Of a stretch of 64,000 nucleotides of DNA, positions 1-12,846 are shown piece after piece. The stretch comes from Aquilaria yunnanensis (Eukaryota; Streptophyta; Magnoliopsida; Malvales; Thymelaeaceae), in assembly GCA_039654915.1 (NCBI GenBank), contig CM077596.1:47428501-47492500 (forward strand), given 5' to 3'. The position numbers and the translations under genes were made by a program. The notes beneath the pieces are model-generated. The model was not told the DNA's origin. It saw only the letters and a program-made list of their open reading frames with translations, and made no database searches. The first letter of the stretch is position 1. Every line of letters starts with the position of its first letter.

Positions 1-605
1 GAGCATGGTATAAATTATTCATTTTTACTTTTCAAGATTTATAAAATTGGGAAAATCCAAATACGTATATAGTGAATTGGTGAGATCTTATCATAGCACT
101 TACAAGCTTGAAGCGAAGAATAAAGTAAAGTAAAAGTGTCTTGCTTTACTATAATGTCATGTTAAATTGTTAATTGTACCACACATATCTCCAACAATGA
201 AAAAGAAATTAAGCAGTAACATTGTTAAAACGTCCAACCTAAAATCAATTAGTAATAGATAGAGATACCTCATTACTATATAAAATATTGACTTAACCCT
301 TTTCCATTGCCTTGTGTGATTCTCCCACTTAAAACACCCCTACACGTATAGGCTGCTTTAGCCCTATCATATGGGTTATTTTCAACAATGGTTGAGGTAA
401 TTTCAAACCTGTCCTGATATCATGTAAAAGTATTCAAACTAAAATTATTGACAACAGGGGAAGAGGCCTCATCACTATATAAAATCTTAACTTAACTGCT
501 TTTATAAACCATGTGATATATAAATGCAATAGTATACAAATACTTTCCTTGGAGTACACAATAATGATATAAGCACTTCCGACTTGCTGTGTACCGCGAA
601 CAAGA
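1..605. other. AT-rich intergenic DNA, nothing recognised
   Basis: No reading frame with recognisable protein similarity is visible on either strand. The sequence is AT-rich and non-coding in appearance. I see no terminal repeats or tandem array in it. Confidence 0.5.
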
Positions 606-946
606 AGATCGAATTCATTTATGATTAATTTGGATTAAGTCTAAATGACTTATTTTTATTTTTATGATTTTATTTTTATTTAGGATCAATTCATTTGAAA
701 GCTAATACTATATATTTATAATGATCCCTTGAAGAACAAGTTTTTCATAATTTAATCAAATTTTTATAAAATTTTTTACTTACTCAATCTAAAAATAATA
801 ATAATTAATTAATTACAATATTAAAAAAAATACTATTTAATCAATTATCATATCTCTATAGTATTACCATTCAAATGACATTAGTTACAGAAAAGCTATA
901 TAAACATTTCGGCATAATCCGGATTAATCATAAATTAATTCGACCT
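606..946. repeat. MITE-like foldback element
   Basis: The two ends form diverged inverted repeats of about 34 bp. The left arm at 606-640 (core TTATGATTAATTTGGATTA) pairs with the complement of 913-946 (core GGATTAATCATAA). The roughly 340-bp interior is AT-rich and non-coding. This matches a miniature inverted-repeat element. No clear target-site duplication was found, so the superfamily is unassigned. Part of the interior (about 680-840) loosely resembles 13365-13470. Confidence 0.5.
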
Positions 947-1485
947 TAATGTGTATGTGTGTGCCTGTTTTTTTTAATGAGTTGTGTTATACTTATAAGG
1001 ATTGTGTTATCGTTTTAAGAATTTCTACAGAAATCTATAAACTAACATATTAAACAACTTACTATTTTGTTTTGCTAGCTACATGTGAGGATTTCTTTAG
1101 TTCTCTTATCCTTATAAGAATTTCTATACAAATCTATAAACAACCATCACTACAAGAGGGAGAAGTTTTTGCAATGACCATTTGTGATGACAAGGCGCAA
1201 AGCATAAAAGAATCGTCGCAAATAGTACCTGAAACAAAGTTGGATCAGTCAACGGTTGAAATTGTGATGATTTTCCTATTATACTTTTTTCTAATATATA
1301 TAATCATAGCAATTTGCTACAATTTTGTGATAAAACATTTGCGATAATAAAAATCATGTCAGAGGTTTTGATAGGGAATTTTTGTGGGAAAATTTGTGAC
1401 AACTTTTCTATGAAAATAATCGTAGCAGCTGAACATAGCAAAATCATAGGAAAATCTGTTACAATCTTGCCATAATTAAATTCCC

Positions 1486-2065
1486 AAACCCTAAACCCTA
1501 AACCCTAAAATGTACTAAACACTAATCCAAAATCTTTCCACCCTAACCAAACCATAAAACTCCCAACCTAACCCTAATTCCCAAACCCTAAATAGTAAAT
1601 ACTAAACCTAGCTCTCCCTAAACGCTAAACTTTAATCCCTAAACCCTTATCTCTAAACTGTAATATTTAAAAACTAAGCCCTAAACCCTAAACCCAAACT
1701 ATTTAAACCCTTAACCATAAACCCTAAATCCCTAAGCCTTAAACTCTAAATTCTTATCCCTAAACCACTCAACCTTAACCCTAAGTACCATAAACATTAA
1801 CCCTAACCTAAACCCTAAACCATAAAACCAACCCTTACCTTAGACACTAACAATAAACCACAACCCTAAACACCAACCCTAGCTTCAAATTGTTTGGAAA
1901 CTTTCAAATTTAGAAACTCCACACTTTTGGGAGGCTAACCCTAAACACTAACCCTAACCCTAAGTACAAACCCTATTCTAACCCTAAACACTAACCCTAC
2001 AATAACCCTAATTAACACTAACCTTAAACTAGCCGGCCTAACCCTAAACATTAACCTAAACCCTA
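1486..2065. repeat. Degenerate telomere-like CCCTAAA array
   Basis: This stretch is built from many perfect and imperfect CCCTAAA/ACCCTAA units, including three consecutive perfect units near 1489-1509. It lies inside the CACTA element, so it is an interstitial telomere-like repeat and not a chromosome end. It is followed at about 2100-2150 by ATATTTAGTAAGTTTAATAA, a motif that recurs at 33 kb and 40.9 kb. Confidence 0.8.
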
Positions 2066-2984
2066 AAATTTCCACTTAAAAGGTTTCTATATTTGGAAAG
2101 TAGCATCTATTTTGAGGTTTCCATATATATTTAGTAAGTTTAATAATCTTATAGCAATTTGTGAAAATTATGGCATTGGTCATATTTTTTTAAGGACTAT
2201 GGCATTAATTTTGAGAAACAAATGTTTATATTAATAATAATTACTAGTAATAGATCACTTCAAAATTTCATTAATGTTTAATTTAACAGAAATTTTTTAA
2301 GATTTTACAGTCTAATTGTAGTTGATTGTCATGGAAAAATTTTAGGAATGAATAAGAATCATGGGAAAAAAATTAACTAATCGAGGCTATATCATAGGAA
2401 AAATTGAACCAAATAGAGGGAAACTCAGGCGAGGGATGAAAAATTTTGAAGGAAAATTTGGGTGGGACATATGCAATGATTAGTTTGTAGCAATAATTGT
2501 GGTAGACATTGCCATTCACTACAATTTCGCCTCGATACAGCACTTAATGAAGGCTCAATCGTAGTTGATAAAGTGACGATAACAATCATTGCTATATTAG
2601 CACTTCAACTTTAATCTATCCTCTCGCCTTTTATTCCCGATTCAAAGTCCTTATCCTTTCATCTCCTCCATCAATCACATCATCTTTTCCATTGCCTCCT
2701 CTAATCTGTCTCCTCTATTGCCATCTTCTCTTTTGGCTACAAGATCTCTCTATCCGTCCACTATGTGATCTCTCCATCCGTCCACCATGCAATCTCTTCG
2801 TCCATCCACAGCATGGTATCTCCATTAGCTTATTGTGCTGGTTCTCTCCTCTCCTTCCTCCTCCACCCCGGCTATATCTCCTCACCTCCTCCTCCACCTA
2901 TCTCCTCTTGGCTGAATCTCTTTTCTCTCTCAAAAGGTTCGATTCTTATCTTTTTAGTTTGATTTCTTTAGGTTATTGTTTGAT

Positions 2985-3235
2985 TAATTGAAATGTGTTA
3001 GTATGATTTGGGTTTATTATTTGATTTCTTGGATTATTTTGTGATTACTTGGAATGGGTTAGTATGATTTTCGGTTAGTGTAATTGATTATTGTTTATGG
3101 TGAGTTTTTTGTTCATTATGTGATTTCTTGGTTTATTTTGTGATTAATTAGAATGGGTTAGTATGATTTTGGATTTATTATGTGATTTTTTGGTTTATTT
3201 TGTGACTAATTGGAATGGGTTAGTATGTTTTGGGC
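2985..3235. repeat. Degenerate short tandem repeats
   Basis: The phrase GAATGGGTTAGTATGATTTT with flanking TTGTGATTAATT recurs about every 65-90 bp, in at least four imperfect copies. No coding potential is apparent. It sits inside the CACTA element just before the 118-bp array. Confidence 0.6.
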
Positions 3236-3240
3236 TAGTG

Positions 3241-3715
3241 GATAAAAATTTAATTAATTAAAGTTTGAGGACTTAATTGACAAATGTAAAAATAATTATG
3301 GAAAAAAGTTAATTTATAAAAGTTTGAGCACTTAAATGACAAAAGTACCAATTATGAAGACAAAAATGTGATTACTTAAAGTTTGAGGACTTAATTGATA
3401 AAATTAAAAAATTATGGGTAAAAGAGTTAAGTAATTAAGGTTTAAGGAATTAAACAAAAAAAGTACCAACTATGTGGATAAAAATGTAATTAATTATAGT
3501 TTAGGGACTTAATTGAAAAAGGTTAAAAAATTATGGATAAAAAGGTTAAGTAATTAAAGTTTGAGGAAATAAATGATAAAATTACCAAATATGTGGATAA
3601 AAATGTAATTAATTAAAGTTTGAGGACTTAATTGAAAAATGTAAAAAAATTATGGAAAAAAAGGTTAAGTAATTAAAGTTTGAGGAATTAAAGTTAACTA
3701 ATTTATGGACAAAAA
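3241..3715. repeat. 118-bp tandem array, four copies
   Basis: Copies start at about 3241, 3359, 3477 and 3596, a period of 118-119 bp. Each begins GA(T/C)AAAAATG and contains AAAGTTTGAGGACTTAATTG, then a second half with GGTTAAGTAATTAAAG. It is non-coding and AT-rich, inside the CACTA element upstream of its gene remnant. Confidence 0.75.
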
Positions 3716-3773
3716 TCTAATTTAATTTATCTTACAAATATAAAAGTTAGGATGGCGTAAGGATGTGGACTTT

Positions 3774-4287
3774 GTGGGACAAATAGGGGGATGGCTGACC
3801 ATAGTGAGGAATTACATCATCCTCAGCCAGTGGTTGTGGGGGACATGGCTAGACATTTGATGCACCGGCCAGCATTATGACACCAATAGCTCCTATTTAG
3901 TGGCTAGCCGCATCCGCATGACGCCCTCACCCCTATACTATGAAGGATCCACATCAAGTTTGCAGACGACCCTGGACACACAGGACATTTACTATTCGAT
4001 TATGGACTTCATGGATCGGGTGCCCCAATAAACACCCTCAACTAGGTTTCAGTTCGCAGGTGTCCCACACGACCAATATGACACTTTTTCGGCGTTCCCA
4101 GAAATTACATCCCTTGGGTCAGCAGCTGGGGATGGGACAACAACCGGCAACAGGTTAGCAGTTACCGATGGGACAACAGCCATTGATTGGATAGTAGCCG
4201 CTAGGGAGGCGTTCAAACGATACATCGGCAGCTAAGTCCAAGGAGGCCGAGGATACTCTCTATGCGTCATCAGCCACTAAAGGAAGG
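3774..4287 (+). pseudogene. CACTA internal gene remnant, 5' part
   Basis: This block is more GC-rich than its surroundings and reads as decayed coding sequence, with glutamine/proline/glycine-rich stretches near 4100-4190, but it holds several stops. It stops at the hAT insertion at 4294, and coding-like sequence resumes at 11443 after the shared GGCCTC. The product is probably one of the two CACTA internal proteins. I cannot tell transposase from the accessory DNA-binding protein. Confidence 0.4.
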
Positions 4288-5812
4288 GGCCTCTAGGTGT
4301 AATCATTATTCGAGCTAAATAGAAAAAACTGAAAAACTGAAATATTTCATAAATTTGGTTCGGTTTTTTTGATATTTCAGTTCGATTTCGGTCAAAACCG
4401 AATAAAGGTAATTTCGGTTTCGGTTATGCAAGTCAGTTATTTCAGTAACCGAACTGAAATAATCGAATTAGAGTTTTTAGGCTTTGGCCTACTTTTCGTT
4501 TATTGTTTATTGTTGGGCCTTAATACCTAACCCAATTACCCAGGCCCAAACCCTTGCCCCTTAGTTACCTACCCACCTTAGTTACCCTCTTTGCCCCTTT
4601 TCATTTGCGAGTCTCAGTCTGTGACTCTACTGCATACGTGTGTCTGGCCGACATAGTCCGTCTCGCTTGTCTCCTACTCTGACACTCCTTGCCCCTTGTG
4701 CTGTTGACCCTGCCTTGCCCTCACCTAGCTCACTCAGTTTCCATTCACCCCAGGCTCCCGGCCCCTTCTCGCCAACAACGGCCCCAGCTCCCCGTCCCCC
4801 GCGTTCTTCCTCTGCTCTATTGCTCTGCTCGTCCTGCTATCTTGGTCCTCCTGGATTCCGACAGCAAATCCTTCTGAGCGTTCTCGTGGTGGCTTTCTCT
4901 TTGTCAATTGTCACGAACTCAAGATTCACGGCCTTCACAGTTCACACAGTGGGTAAAACTTTAGTTTGTATTTTTTATTTTTATCTTATTTTCATTTTTT
5001 TTTTGTGAGTTCGGTTAAAATGTTCTCTGAAACTAGGTTGCATTTTATTGATCAGGAGTTTTTTTTATTCGAGACTAAGGTGTTAACGTGTTGTGCAATA
5101 AAATAACTTTGAGAATCCATAATTAGGTTTTACTTAGATGAATGCATAGGGCTCAAGAAATCTGCCACTAAAGACTCGAGTTTTCCGTTAATAAGATTTT
5201 TGTTTATTTATGTTCAATGTGCCAAATGTGCAAAGCTAAAGTTTCCTAAGGTGAGTGTTATGCAAATTCTTAAGATGATTCTCGTTTTCATGGTTGTTCT
5301 AGATTCGTTTGGTTTGATAGTTCTCTGCTTCTATTTTCATGAATGTGCATTAATGGGCAATGTTATTAGTACTCCAAATACCCCTTGATTTCGCCCTTTT
5401 ATGGTTAAGAAGAGCTCCATGAATATTTGTTTCTTTGTTGGTGCTTTGATTAAATAGTCTTACCCCCATAAATCAATGGTAAAGAATATTACGGCTACTG
5501 ATGGCATTGAACCATTCAATTCCTAGTAGTAAATGTACTTCGGCTTATTTTGTTGGGGATTTATAGCTTGGTAACTTTGGTTCGTGTATAAACAGAATTC
5601 TTTTAATCTGGAAAGTGGAAGCTATTTAAGGTATTTGAAGTGTGGAACTTGACACTCAAAACACTCAAAACAGCTTCCATAAAATGATCAGCTACAGCTA
5701 ATGTAAGATTAACAGATTTATTTTTTTTCATTGATTTTAACATTTGTATTTAATCATTCACTTCACTCATTCACTTGTTTTTGCAAACAATTATTACGTG
5801 TTTCTAATGTAA

Positions 5813-6090
5813 ATGACGGATCCAAATGCCGATATTAGTACCACAGAAGATGATTCGGTTGAAGTGAGTGATCTACCAAATCCTCCTTCATCATCCACAA
5901 TAAGAGATAAAAAATAATCGAAGAGAGCAACAAAACAAAAAAGGCCAGCTGCTAAACGGAAATCAATGAAGCCAAGATCAAATGTTTGGAAGCATTTCAT
6001 AAAGTTTGATGATGGGGAAGGTAACAAGAAAGCTAAATGCAAGTACTATGGAAAAGAATATGCAGTGGATCCAAAAAGCAATGTGACAAG
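5813..6090 (+). pseudogene. hAT transposase, 5' segment with BED zinc finger
   Basis: Reading from ATG 5813, an acidic N-terminus meets an in-frame TAA at about 5915. A lysine/arginine-rich stretch follows, then a BED finger: VWKHFIKF, KCKYYGKEYA with the second cysteine replaced by tyrosine, and DPKSN. BED fingers bind transposon ends in RICESLEEPER-type plant hAT transposases. The segment is cut by the solo LTR at 6091, just after the finger core. The frame resumes without a shift at 8832 if the LTR and one TSD copy are ignored. Confidence 0.82.
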
Positions 6091-8826
6091 TGTAATGCCT
6101 GGACAAACCGAAATGATTAAGTCCCGGGCTAAGTGGATTGGGAGCAAAAAAAAAAATTCCTAATTTGGGAATTTAGCTAAATTATTTTGAGGAGACATTG
6201 AATTAAGTATGGCATAGGCATAAATGAGTGATGAACACTCTTGAAAATAAGCTTGGCTTAGGCCAAGAGAATTAGTGGCAAAAATTTTAAAGTGAGGGAC
6301 TCAATTGGATAAAGGGGACTTTTGGTGGTTGGGCTCAATTTCTCAAATGCAAAAAATTGAGAAACCAAGGGGGGATTAGCCAATTTTAAAGGCATTGGAT
6401 GCCATGGCTGCCAACTCAATCCATTTCCCCATGATTTTAATCCACCTCCTTCCAAGTCATCACTTAGGATTCTTTTCTACACCTACTTGTCCTCCACTTT
6501 TGACAAATTCACCCAACTCTTCCAATTTGTCTCCAATTTGTCTCCCACTTTGTCTCCATGTGAATCACATGATTTTCTCTCACTCCCTTCCATATGGCCG
6601 GCCATTCCATGCCCAAAATACTCCCAAAACAATTCATTTCATTCTCCCACTCATTGTACACTATTTCACCTCCAAACAACTCAAACACTTTCAACTATTC
6701 TTTCCTTCTCTCTCATTTTTGGCCATACAGGTTCTTACCATTCCATAAGCTTTTCCAACTCTTTTCTTCCTCTAAACATTCAACCATAGCAATATCATAC
6801 CCTTCCTTAAACAAAAACCAAGTGTTTTTGGTAGATTTCAAGCTCTAAAGCCATAAGGAGCAAGAATCAAGTGAAGGATTCAAAAAAAAAAAAAACCCAA
6901 GGAAGAAATTTCGGCCATCTCCATTTCTTGGAGGTTTTGAGCTCTACTCAAAGAGCTCTTTGTGTGCATGAGCTTCTAAGCTCATTGGAAGCAAGAAATC
7001 AAGTGGAAATTTGAAGAACATCAAGGTCAAAGTTTCGGCCTTACCTCCTTTGTGAGGTTCCGTAAGTATATACCAAGTATTCTTGGTATTTTGCATTCTT
7101 TCAGTAATTACCAAGTGTTCTTGGTATTTTGTGGTTACTAATAAAATTCGGCCATTTTTGTTCTTGTGCTAAAAAACAATTTCTAGAGTCAACAAGCAAG
7201 GAAAACGAAGGAGAACAATCTCTTAAGAGCTTTCGGTATTGGGTAAGGATTCCTCTACTCTTTTGAGTATTCGGGCCCTTAGGTGATGGTCAAAGAACCA
7301 TGTGATCCTAGGTGTGCTAAGAGGACTTAAGTTAAATTATTGCTTCGGCAATTCCGTTTTGCTCATGAGCTAAGTTAAGCAAGCATTAAGGGCTAGGATT
7401 TAAGTAGGCCACCTTAAATTCCTATACTAAGTGAGATCTCCAAAATTGTAAAGTATGTGAAATTAATGAAATGAAACTTGAGGGATGCTTGCTGTCCTTC
7501 TGAAACCAAAGTGTTAAGTGGCGTGTATTTGCGTGCTTCTATGAAATTGTTGTGCATGCTAACCCTTGATTTTGATTATTATTGTATATGCATGTATCTT
7601 TGTGTTTTCTTTGTCTTTATGTTTTCTTTGCAGGAACTTGGAATAATTATTGCCATTACATTCTTGGCATATGTTAGGCCTTAAAGGCCATATATTAGGC
7701 TTTGGAAGCCATACAGCATCCTTATTGAGTTTTATAACTCACCCGCCCTACTCTACTTTTGTAGGTAAAAGTGTGCTCAAAAGATTGGGCTAAGAGTCTC
7801 GAGTACTCTTTTTGTTGTATAAAGGTTGGGTATGTGTATGGTATTGCTCAATTATTCTAAGTATTTTAAGTATATAAGTTGCTTGAAATTCAAGCTAATA
7901 AGTGTGGACTTTATGTGCAGGAGTTGAAGTCTAAAGTTGTGGGAACAAGGTCTATTAAGGTGGATATTTGTGTTCTATGCCATTTTGGTTTATGGCTTGC
8001 TTTTAAGCATGTGTAGTAGTTGGTCTTAATTAAATGATCAAATTATGGATTTAGCTAAAATTTGGCCAAATTTGATTTTTGGGCTTGTATTATGGACTTG
8101 GACATTTTTGGGTGTTTTATTGCTTGGTGGACTTACCAAGGCTTATGCATGAATTTATGGGTTACGTTTCCATGAAACTTGAAGCATGTTGAAATTGGGC
8201 TTAAATGCATGTAATGGGTTTAAATAAGAACTTGGACAAATTTGATTATGTTCTTTGTTAATTTTGGGCCATATGCATGTTAAGTACTAAAAAAGGCATA
8301 AGCCCATGTTATTGTTGAAATCATGCCATGTTGGCTTTGTATGCGCACTCAAAGAAAAACATGCAAATAAACTTTGAGAAGCATGAAATTGGATGCATGT
8401 GTAAAGAATGGCTTATAAGGAATTTATGTGCATGTATGTGAATCAATGCATGCCTAAGCACTAGTTTGCATCTAAAGGCCTTAAGTGATTATGTGCACTA
8501 GTGAACACCAGAACACATAAGCATGCGAAGCATATGCATGAAAATAAGTTTTAAAACTTAAGTTGGTGTTTTGGTTGTCATGCATAATCTTGGCTAAGCT
8601 TGGTAAAGACCATGAAATGAACACATGAAATCCACATAGGTGCTAGCTTGTTCTGAGAGCACTAAAACTTAACCTTTAATAAGAACATAACGATCTAGTA
8701 CCAGTAAGTATTCTGGGGTTCGTGCCCATAAGTCTTAGTAAGAAATAAAAGCCCCTTCTGTGAATTAAAATCTTCCGCTGCATGCTTTAAATAATCAGGC
8801 CCAAATGGGCAGTTTAAGGCACGACA
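6091..8826 (+). mobile_element. Solo LTR (probably Ty3/Gypsy), 2736 bp
   Basis: It begins TGTAATGCC and ends GGCACGACA, giving TG...CA with short imperfect inverted termini. A perfect 5-bp duplication ACAAG flanks it (6086-6090 and 8827-8831). It contains no retrotransposon protein, primer site or polypurine tract, so it fits a single LTR left by recombination between two LTRs. The 2.7-kb length and TGTAATGCC start suggest a long-LTR Gypsy lineage, which is inference. It interrupts the hAT transposase gene, so it is younger than the hAT. Confidence 0.88.
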
Positions 8827-8831
8827 ACAAG

Positions 8832-10649
8832 TTTCGCTCTTGCTTATAGTCGAACATGCTCTCTAAATCCTGAGGTACAATCAAAATCACAACAATCTCT
8901 TTTGTATGCTGGGAATAATGAAGGGGAAGGGGTGTTTAGTTGTTGGAAATTTAATGAATATGATATTAAAAAAGTTGTTTGCTTTATGATTGTTGTGGAT
9001 GAGCTTCCATTCAAGTTTGTGGAAAATGAAAGTTTTAGGCATATGATGCCTATTGCATGTCCTAGGTTTCGCATTTCATCTCATCATACCATTGCTAAGG
9101 ATTCTTTTGATCTTTACTCTGATGAAAGAAACAAGTTGAAGGCATATTTTAAATCTAGTTATCAGAGGATTTCTTTTACTACTAATAGTTAGACTTCTAT
9201 ACAGAGGGTCAATTACATGTGCCTTACTGCTCATTACATTGATGACAATTGGAAGCTACAAAAAAAAATCTTAAATTTCTGTCCAATTACCAGTCATACA
9301 GGTGAAGCAATTGGTATAACTGTTGAGAATTGTTTGCGTAAGTGAGAAATTGATAGAGTGTCTACCATCATAGTTGATAATGCTAGCTCGAATGACGTAG
9401 CTATTCAATATTTGAAAAAAGTGATTGTTGGTTGGGGACTAGAATTGCCAAATATAAATACATTCATATGAGATGCATTACACATATTGTGAATTTGGTT
9501 GTTCATGATGGGTTGAAAGAATTTCATATATCTGTTGCTCGTGTGAAGGATACCGTAAGGTATATTAGGCAATCACCTGCTAGGTTGGCCAATTTCAGAA
9601 ATTGTGCTCAATTTGAAAGAATTGAAAGTAAAGCTTTATTATGTCTTGATGTGAGCACAAGATGGAACTCAACTTTTATGATGTTAGATGCGGCACAAAA
9701 GTTTGAGGGAGCCTTTTCTAGATATCATCTTTATGATCCAAATTAGGTTGTTGAACTTGTTGAGAACAATAGGGTTCCTACAGAAGAGGATTGGAAGAAT
9801 TTTAGATCTTTAGTGAGTTTTCTTGAAAACTTTTATGAACTTACGTGTAGAATATCTAGTTCTGTATATGTCACTGCCAATAAATTCTTTCCTAAGATTA
9901 GTGAGGTTGATGGCTTGCTACAACAATGGCAAAGTAGTGAGGATTTTAACTTTGCTTCGATGGCAATGAGAATGAGGGAGAAGTATGAAAAATATTGGGG
10001 GAATGTTAAGAAAATGAACATGTTGATTTATGTTGCTGTAGTTCTTGATCCTTAATACAAGTTGGCTTTTCCTGAATTTACATTAGAAGACATATATGCT
10101 GAAAAAACAGATGTAAGGGATAACATGAAAATAAAGGTGAAGAGTGCCATTTCTGAGTTGTTTGAAGAGTATAAGAAAATTGTCCAACCTCAATCTACTG
10201 AATCAAATTTGTGAACTCAAATGCCGGAGCAAGTTGATTTAGGAAGTCAAAAGAAAAGGAAATATTTGGTGACAGAGGAAAGAATGAAGAAATTTGAAAA
10301 TGTTTCTAGAAGTGCTAGGAATAAAACAGAGTTGGATAGGTATCTAGAGGAACCAAGAGAACCAGTTTCCTCAAAATTTGAGGTGTTAGAGTGGTGGAAG
10401 TTCAATTGTCACCGCTTCCTTATACTTGGAGCTATGGCTCATGATATACTAACTCTATCTGTCTCTACTGTTGCATCAGAGTCTGCATTTAGTACAAGAG
10501 GACAAGTTCTTGATCCATTTAAAAGTTCTCTAACTCCCAAAACGGTGCAAGCTCTTATTTGTGCACAAGATTGGCTTAGAATGAGACAAAGAGTTAGTGT
10601 GGAGGAAGACTTGGAGGAATTAGAAAAAATTGAAGAGGATAATATTTAA
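8832..10649 (+). pseudogene. hAT transposase, catalytic and dimerisation segment
   Basis: This continues the transposase after the solo LTR. Recognisable parts, in order, are FRHMMPIACPRF, then ITVENCLRK and STIIVDNASSND at about 9310-9400, then MRCITHIVNLVV (about 9475) and LDVSTRWNSTF (about 9650). The C-terminal hAT dimerisation domain (about 10350-10600) carries VLEWWKFNCHRF, ILTLSVSTVASESAFS and SLTPKTVQALICAQDWL. Damage includes stops near 9192, 9346, 9745, 10053 and 10212 and a frame change near 9420. The family is RICESLEEPER-like hAT; the copy is certainly inactive. Confidence 0.88.
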
Positions 10650-11450
10650 TTATTTATTATATTTTTACTTGGATTATTCTTAAATTTATAGTTATGTTTG
10701 AATACTCTTATTATCTTTTTAATACTAACTTTTATGTGTCTTATTTTTTAAGAGTTATCCAACAAGACTGGAGGAGGTACAACTGGAAGGGATACGGGGA
10801 TTAATATTTAGGAGTTGATTGGAACTTTTAAAGTAAGTATCAACATCATTACAAAACTTGTATTTTTTTTAATTCATAACTCTAAATAATTAATAATTGA
10901 TTGGTTTTCCAACAAAATTTTGTAGGTATGATGAAACTTAAGTTGTGATGGATCAATTATGTACCTATGATGGACCATTTGGATTGTCTATTTGGATTGC
11001 CTATAGAAATGATGGACCGTTTGGATTATTTGTTTGGATTGTTTATGAACTATTTTTGGATATGTTTATGTGCTATGTACTTGTATTTGATTATTATGGT
11101 TTGTCAATTTGGGTATGAACTTATATAAGTGTTTATATATGGATTTCTAAGTGTTTCGAAGTTGGATATTTTGGTGTGTTGGCACTTGGCAGCAGGAAAT
11201 TGTTTGGCTAATTTGGCCAAATTGGAGCACAATTTGGTTTTAAGCTTGCTATTAGAACTTAGAAAATGTAGCTTCTTTTGTTGTATTTTTTTTTTTTTGG
11301 TTTATTTGGTTGGAACCGATTGGTTCAATTCCAGTTTGGTTTCCACCATAAAATTAGTTATTTCAATTTGTTACCACCGAAAACCAAAAAAAACAAGTTA
11401 TTCGGTTTGGTTTCCACAGAAATAACCGAACTATCACCCCTAGGCCTCAA

Positions 11451-12846
11451 TGCGTTCATAGGTGGACACCTTTTCCATGAGGAGAGTGACTAATAATCAT
11501 CCCATGCCAATAGTATACAATCTTTTTAATCTTTTCTAAAAATCCAAGTACGCAAATAAGTTACATTGAATTAATTAAACTTTTAATTATTCATTACAAC
11601 ATTTTGGTGGATCAGTCCATCTAACAAACCTGTCATTCTATTCACTGGTAGTTATGGAGTGGGCCTTGGCCCTTATGGATGGAGATCCCACTTGAGATCT
11701 GTGAGGACCACATGACCTAACTGAATGTAAGTTTTTAAATTACTTTTTTATATCTAAAAAAATTAAGTGATTAAAGTTTAATTAAATTGACAAAATTTCA
11801 GGAGTTTTATCAGTGGGACATCCAGGACCTCACGAATATCTGTCACCTTGTATTTAAGTATTGGTTGAGTTCCATTCGGAACCAAGTATACAAATGGAAG
11901 GTGGATGCAATTAGGAAGGTCCTGGGGTAGAACGCTCAAAACCTTGACTTTTGTCTCTTACAACTGCATATTCCCCCGACATAGGACACCAGCTTGTGGT
12001 GCCAGATGTGGTCTGAAGCCGGGAAGAAGGTGAAGAGGATAGTAGACAAGTTGGGGGAAATTCCAAAGCACTCGATGGGCTCTATTCCCGATGAGATGCA
12101 CTAGGACAGGATGGTAAGTCCTACAACAATTTTTCACATTTATTTAACATTCTGTTTATAATAATATTTTATTTGTTAATTAATTAATTCCTTGTTATAG
12201 ACATAAGAACGTGAAGGGGAGGAGCCCTCGTTCAAGGATTGGTGGACTAGGATTTACACTCGAAAGAATATTGGTCAACAAAAGGATCTAGTCATGCATC
12301 AACCTAGGGTAAACTTTTCATTCCTTGATTTAGTATGTTGTACTTAATTGACAAACACCTTATTTTTGTAACTCCATTTTTATTTATTTTGATCACAATG
12401 CTGTGGAGATGGCTGCCAAAAAGTTTCCCAATTCTGTGGATTGTCCTCAATATGACATGTAGTGTTGGCATGAGGTTTGTGAGTTGCCAAAGAAGGGGCA
12501 CATCCCGAGTCACTTACCTCGCTTTGCAGATCATGCCATCTTTGGATCCCAGCAGATAATTTCAAAAAGACCTATTTAATTTCTTGTGCTTTTTTATAAG
12601 TTATATAAAATTAATTAGTTATCTTATGTATTTTTGTAGGCACGCAATGATACCCGGACAATTGAGATTGCTCAGCTAAAGATGAAGATTGCGCAAATCT
12701 TGTCTAACATAGTAGAGAAGATCCAGCACCAGATGAACGTTGTTGTCAGCACTGCCCTCAAGCAGCTGATTAGGAATGGAGAAATTCTGGTTGGCTCTAT
12801 TCCTGCTAGATTGCGGACTGGGTCCACTAAGGCCTCCAGGGCCTAA
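11451..12846 (+). pseudogene. CACTA internal gene remnant, 3' exons
   Basis: Exon-like blocks occur at about 11634-11727, 11815-12113, 12202-12309, 12400-12560 and 12640-12846. They are separated by AT-rich stretches with plausible GT and AG borders, for example GATG|GTAAGT near 12113. Readable peptides include SFKDWWTRIYTRKN and AAKKFPNSVDCPQYDM; the last exon (ARNDTRTIEIAQLKMKIAQ) ends at TAA 12844. These resemble plant En/Spm-type proteins in style, but I cannot place them in a named domain. Several stops make it non-functional. Confidence 0.45.

Larger units (their letters stand above)
4294..11442 (+). mobile_element. hAT-superfamily DNA transposon inside the CACTA element
   Basis: The left end starts TAGGTGTAATCATTATTCG. 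The complement of the right end starts TAGGGGTGATAGTTCGG, a degenerate form of the common plant hAT end CAGGGGTG. GGCCTC flanks both sides (4288-4293 and 11443-11448). Read as GGCCTCTA and GGCCTCAA, this is a 7-of-8 match to an 8-bp hAT target duplication, though the exact left end is uncertain by 1-2 bases. AACCGAA-rich subterminal sequence occurs at both ends. The element contains a hAT transposase pseudogene and, within that, a solo LTR. Without the LTR it is about 4.4 kb. Confidence 0.85.

Noticed and set aside
1072..1347. 91-codon open frame with a hydrophobic C-terminus
   Set aside because: It runs across the CACTA left boundary at 1148 and has no recognisable similarity, so it is a chance frame.
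4640..5008. 122-codon S/P-rich frame upstream of the hAT transposase
   Set aside because: It lies in the hAT 5' region, is compositionally biased and shows no similarity. More likely leader or captured non-coding sequence.
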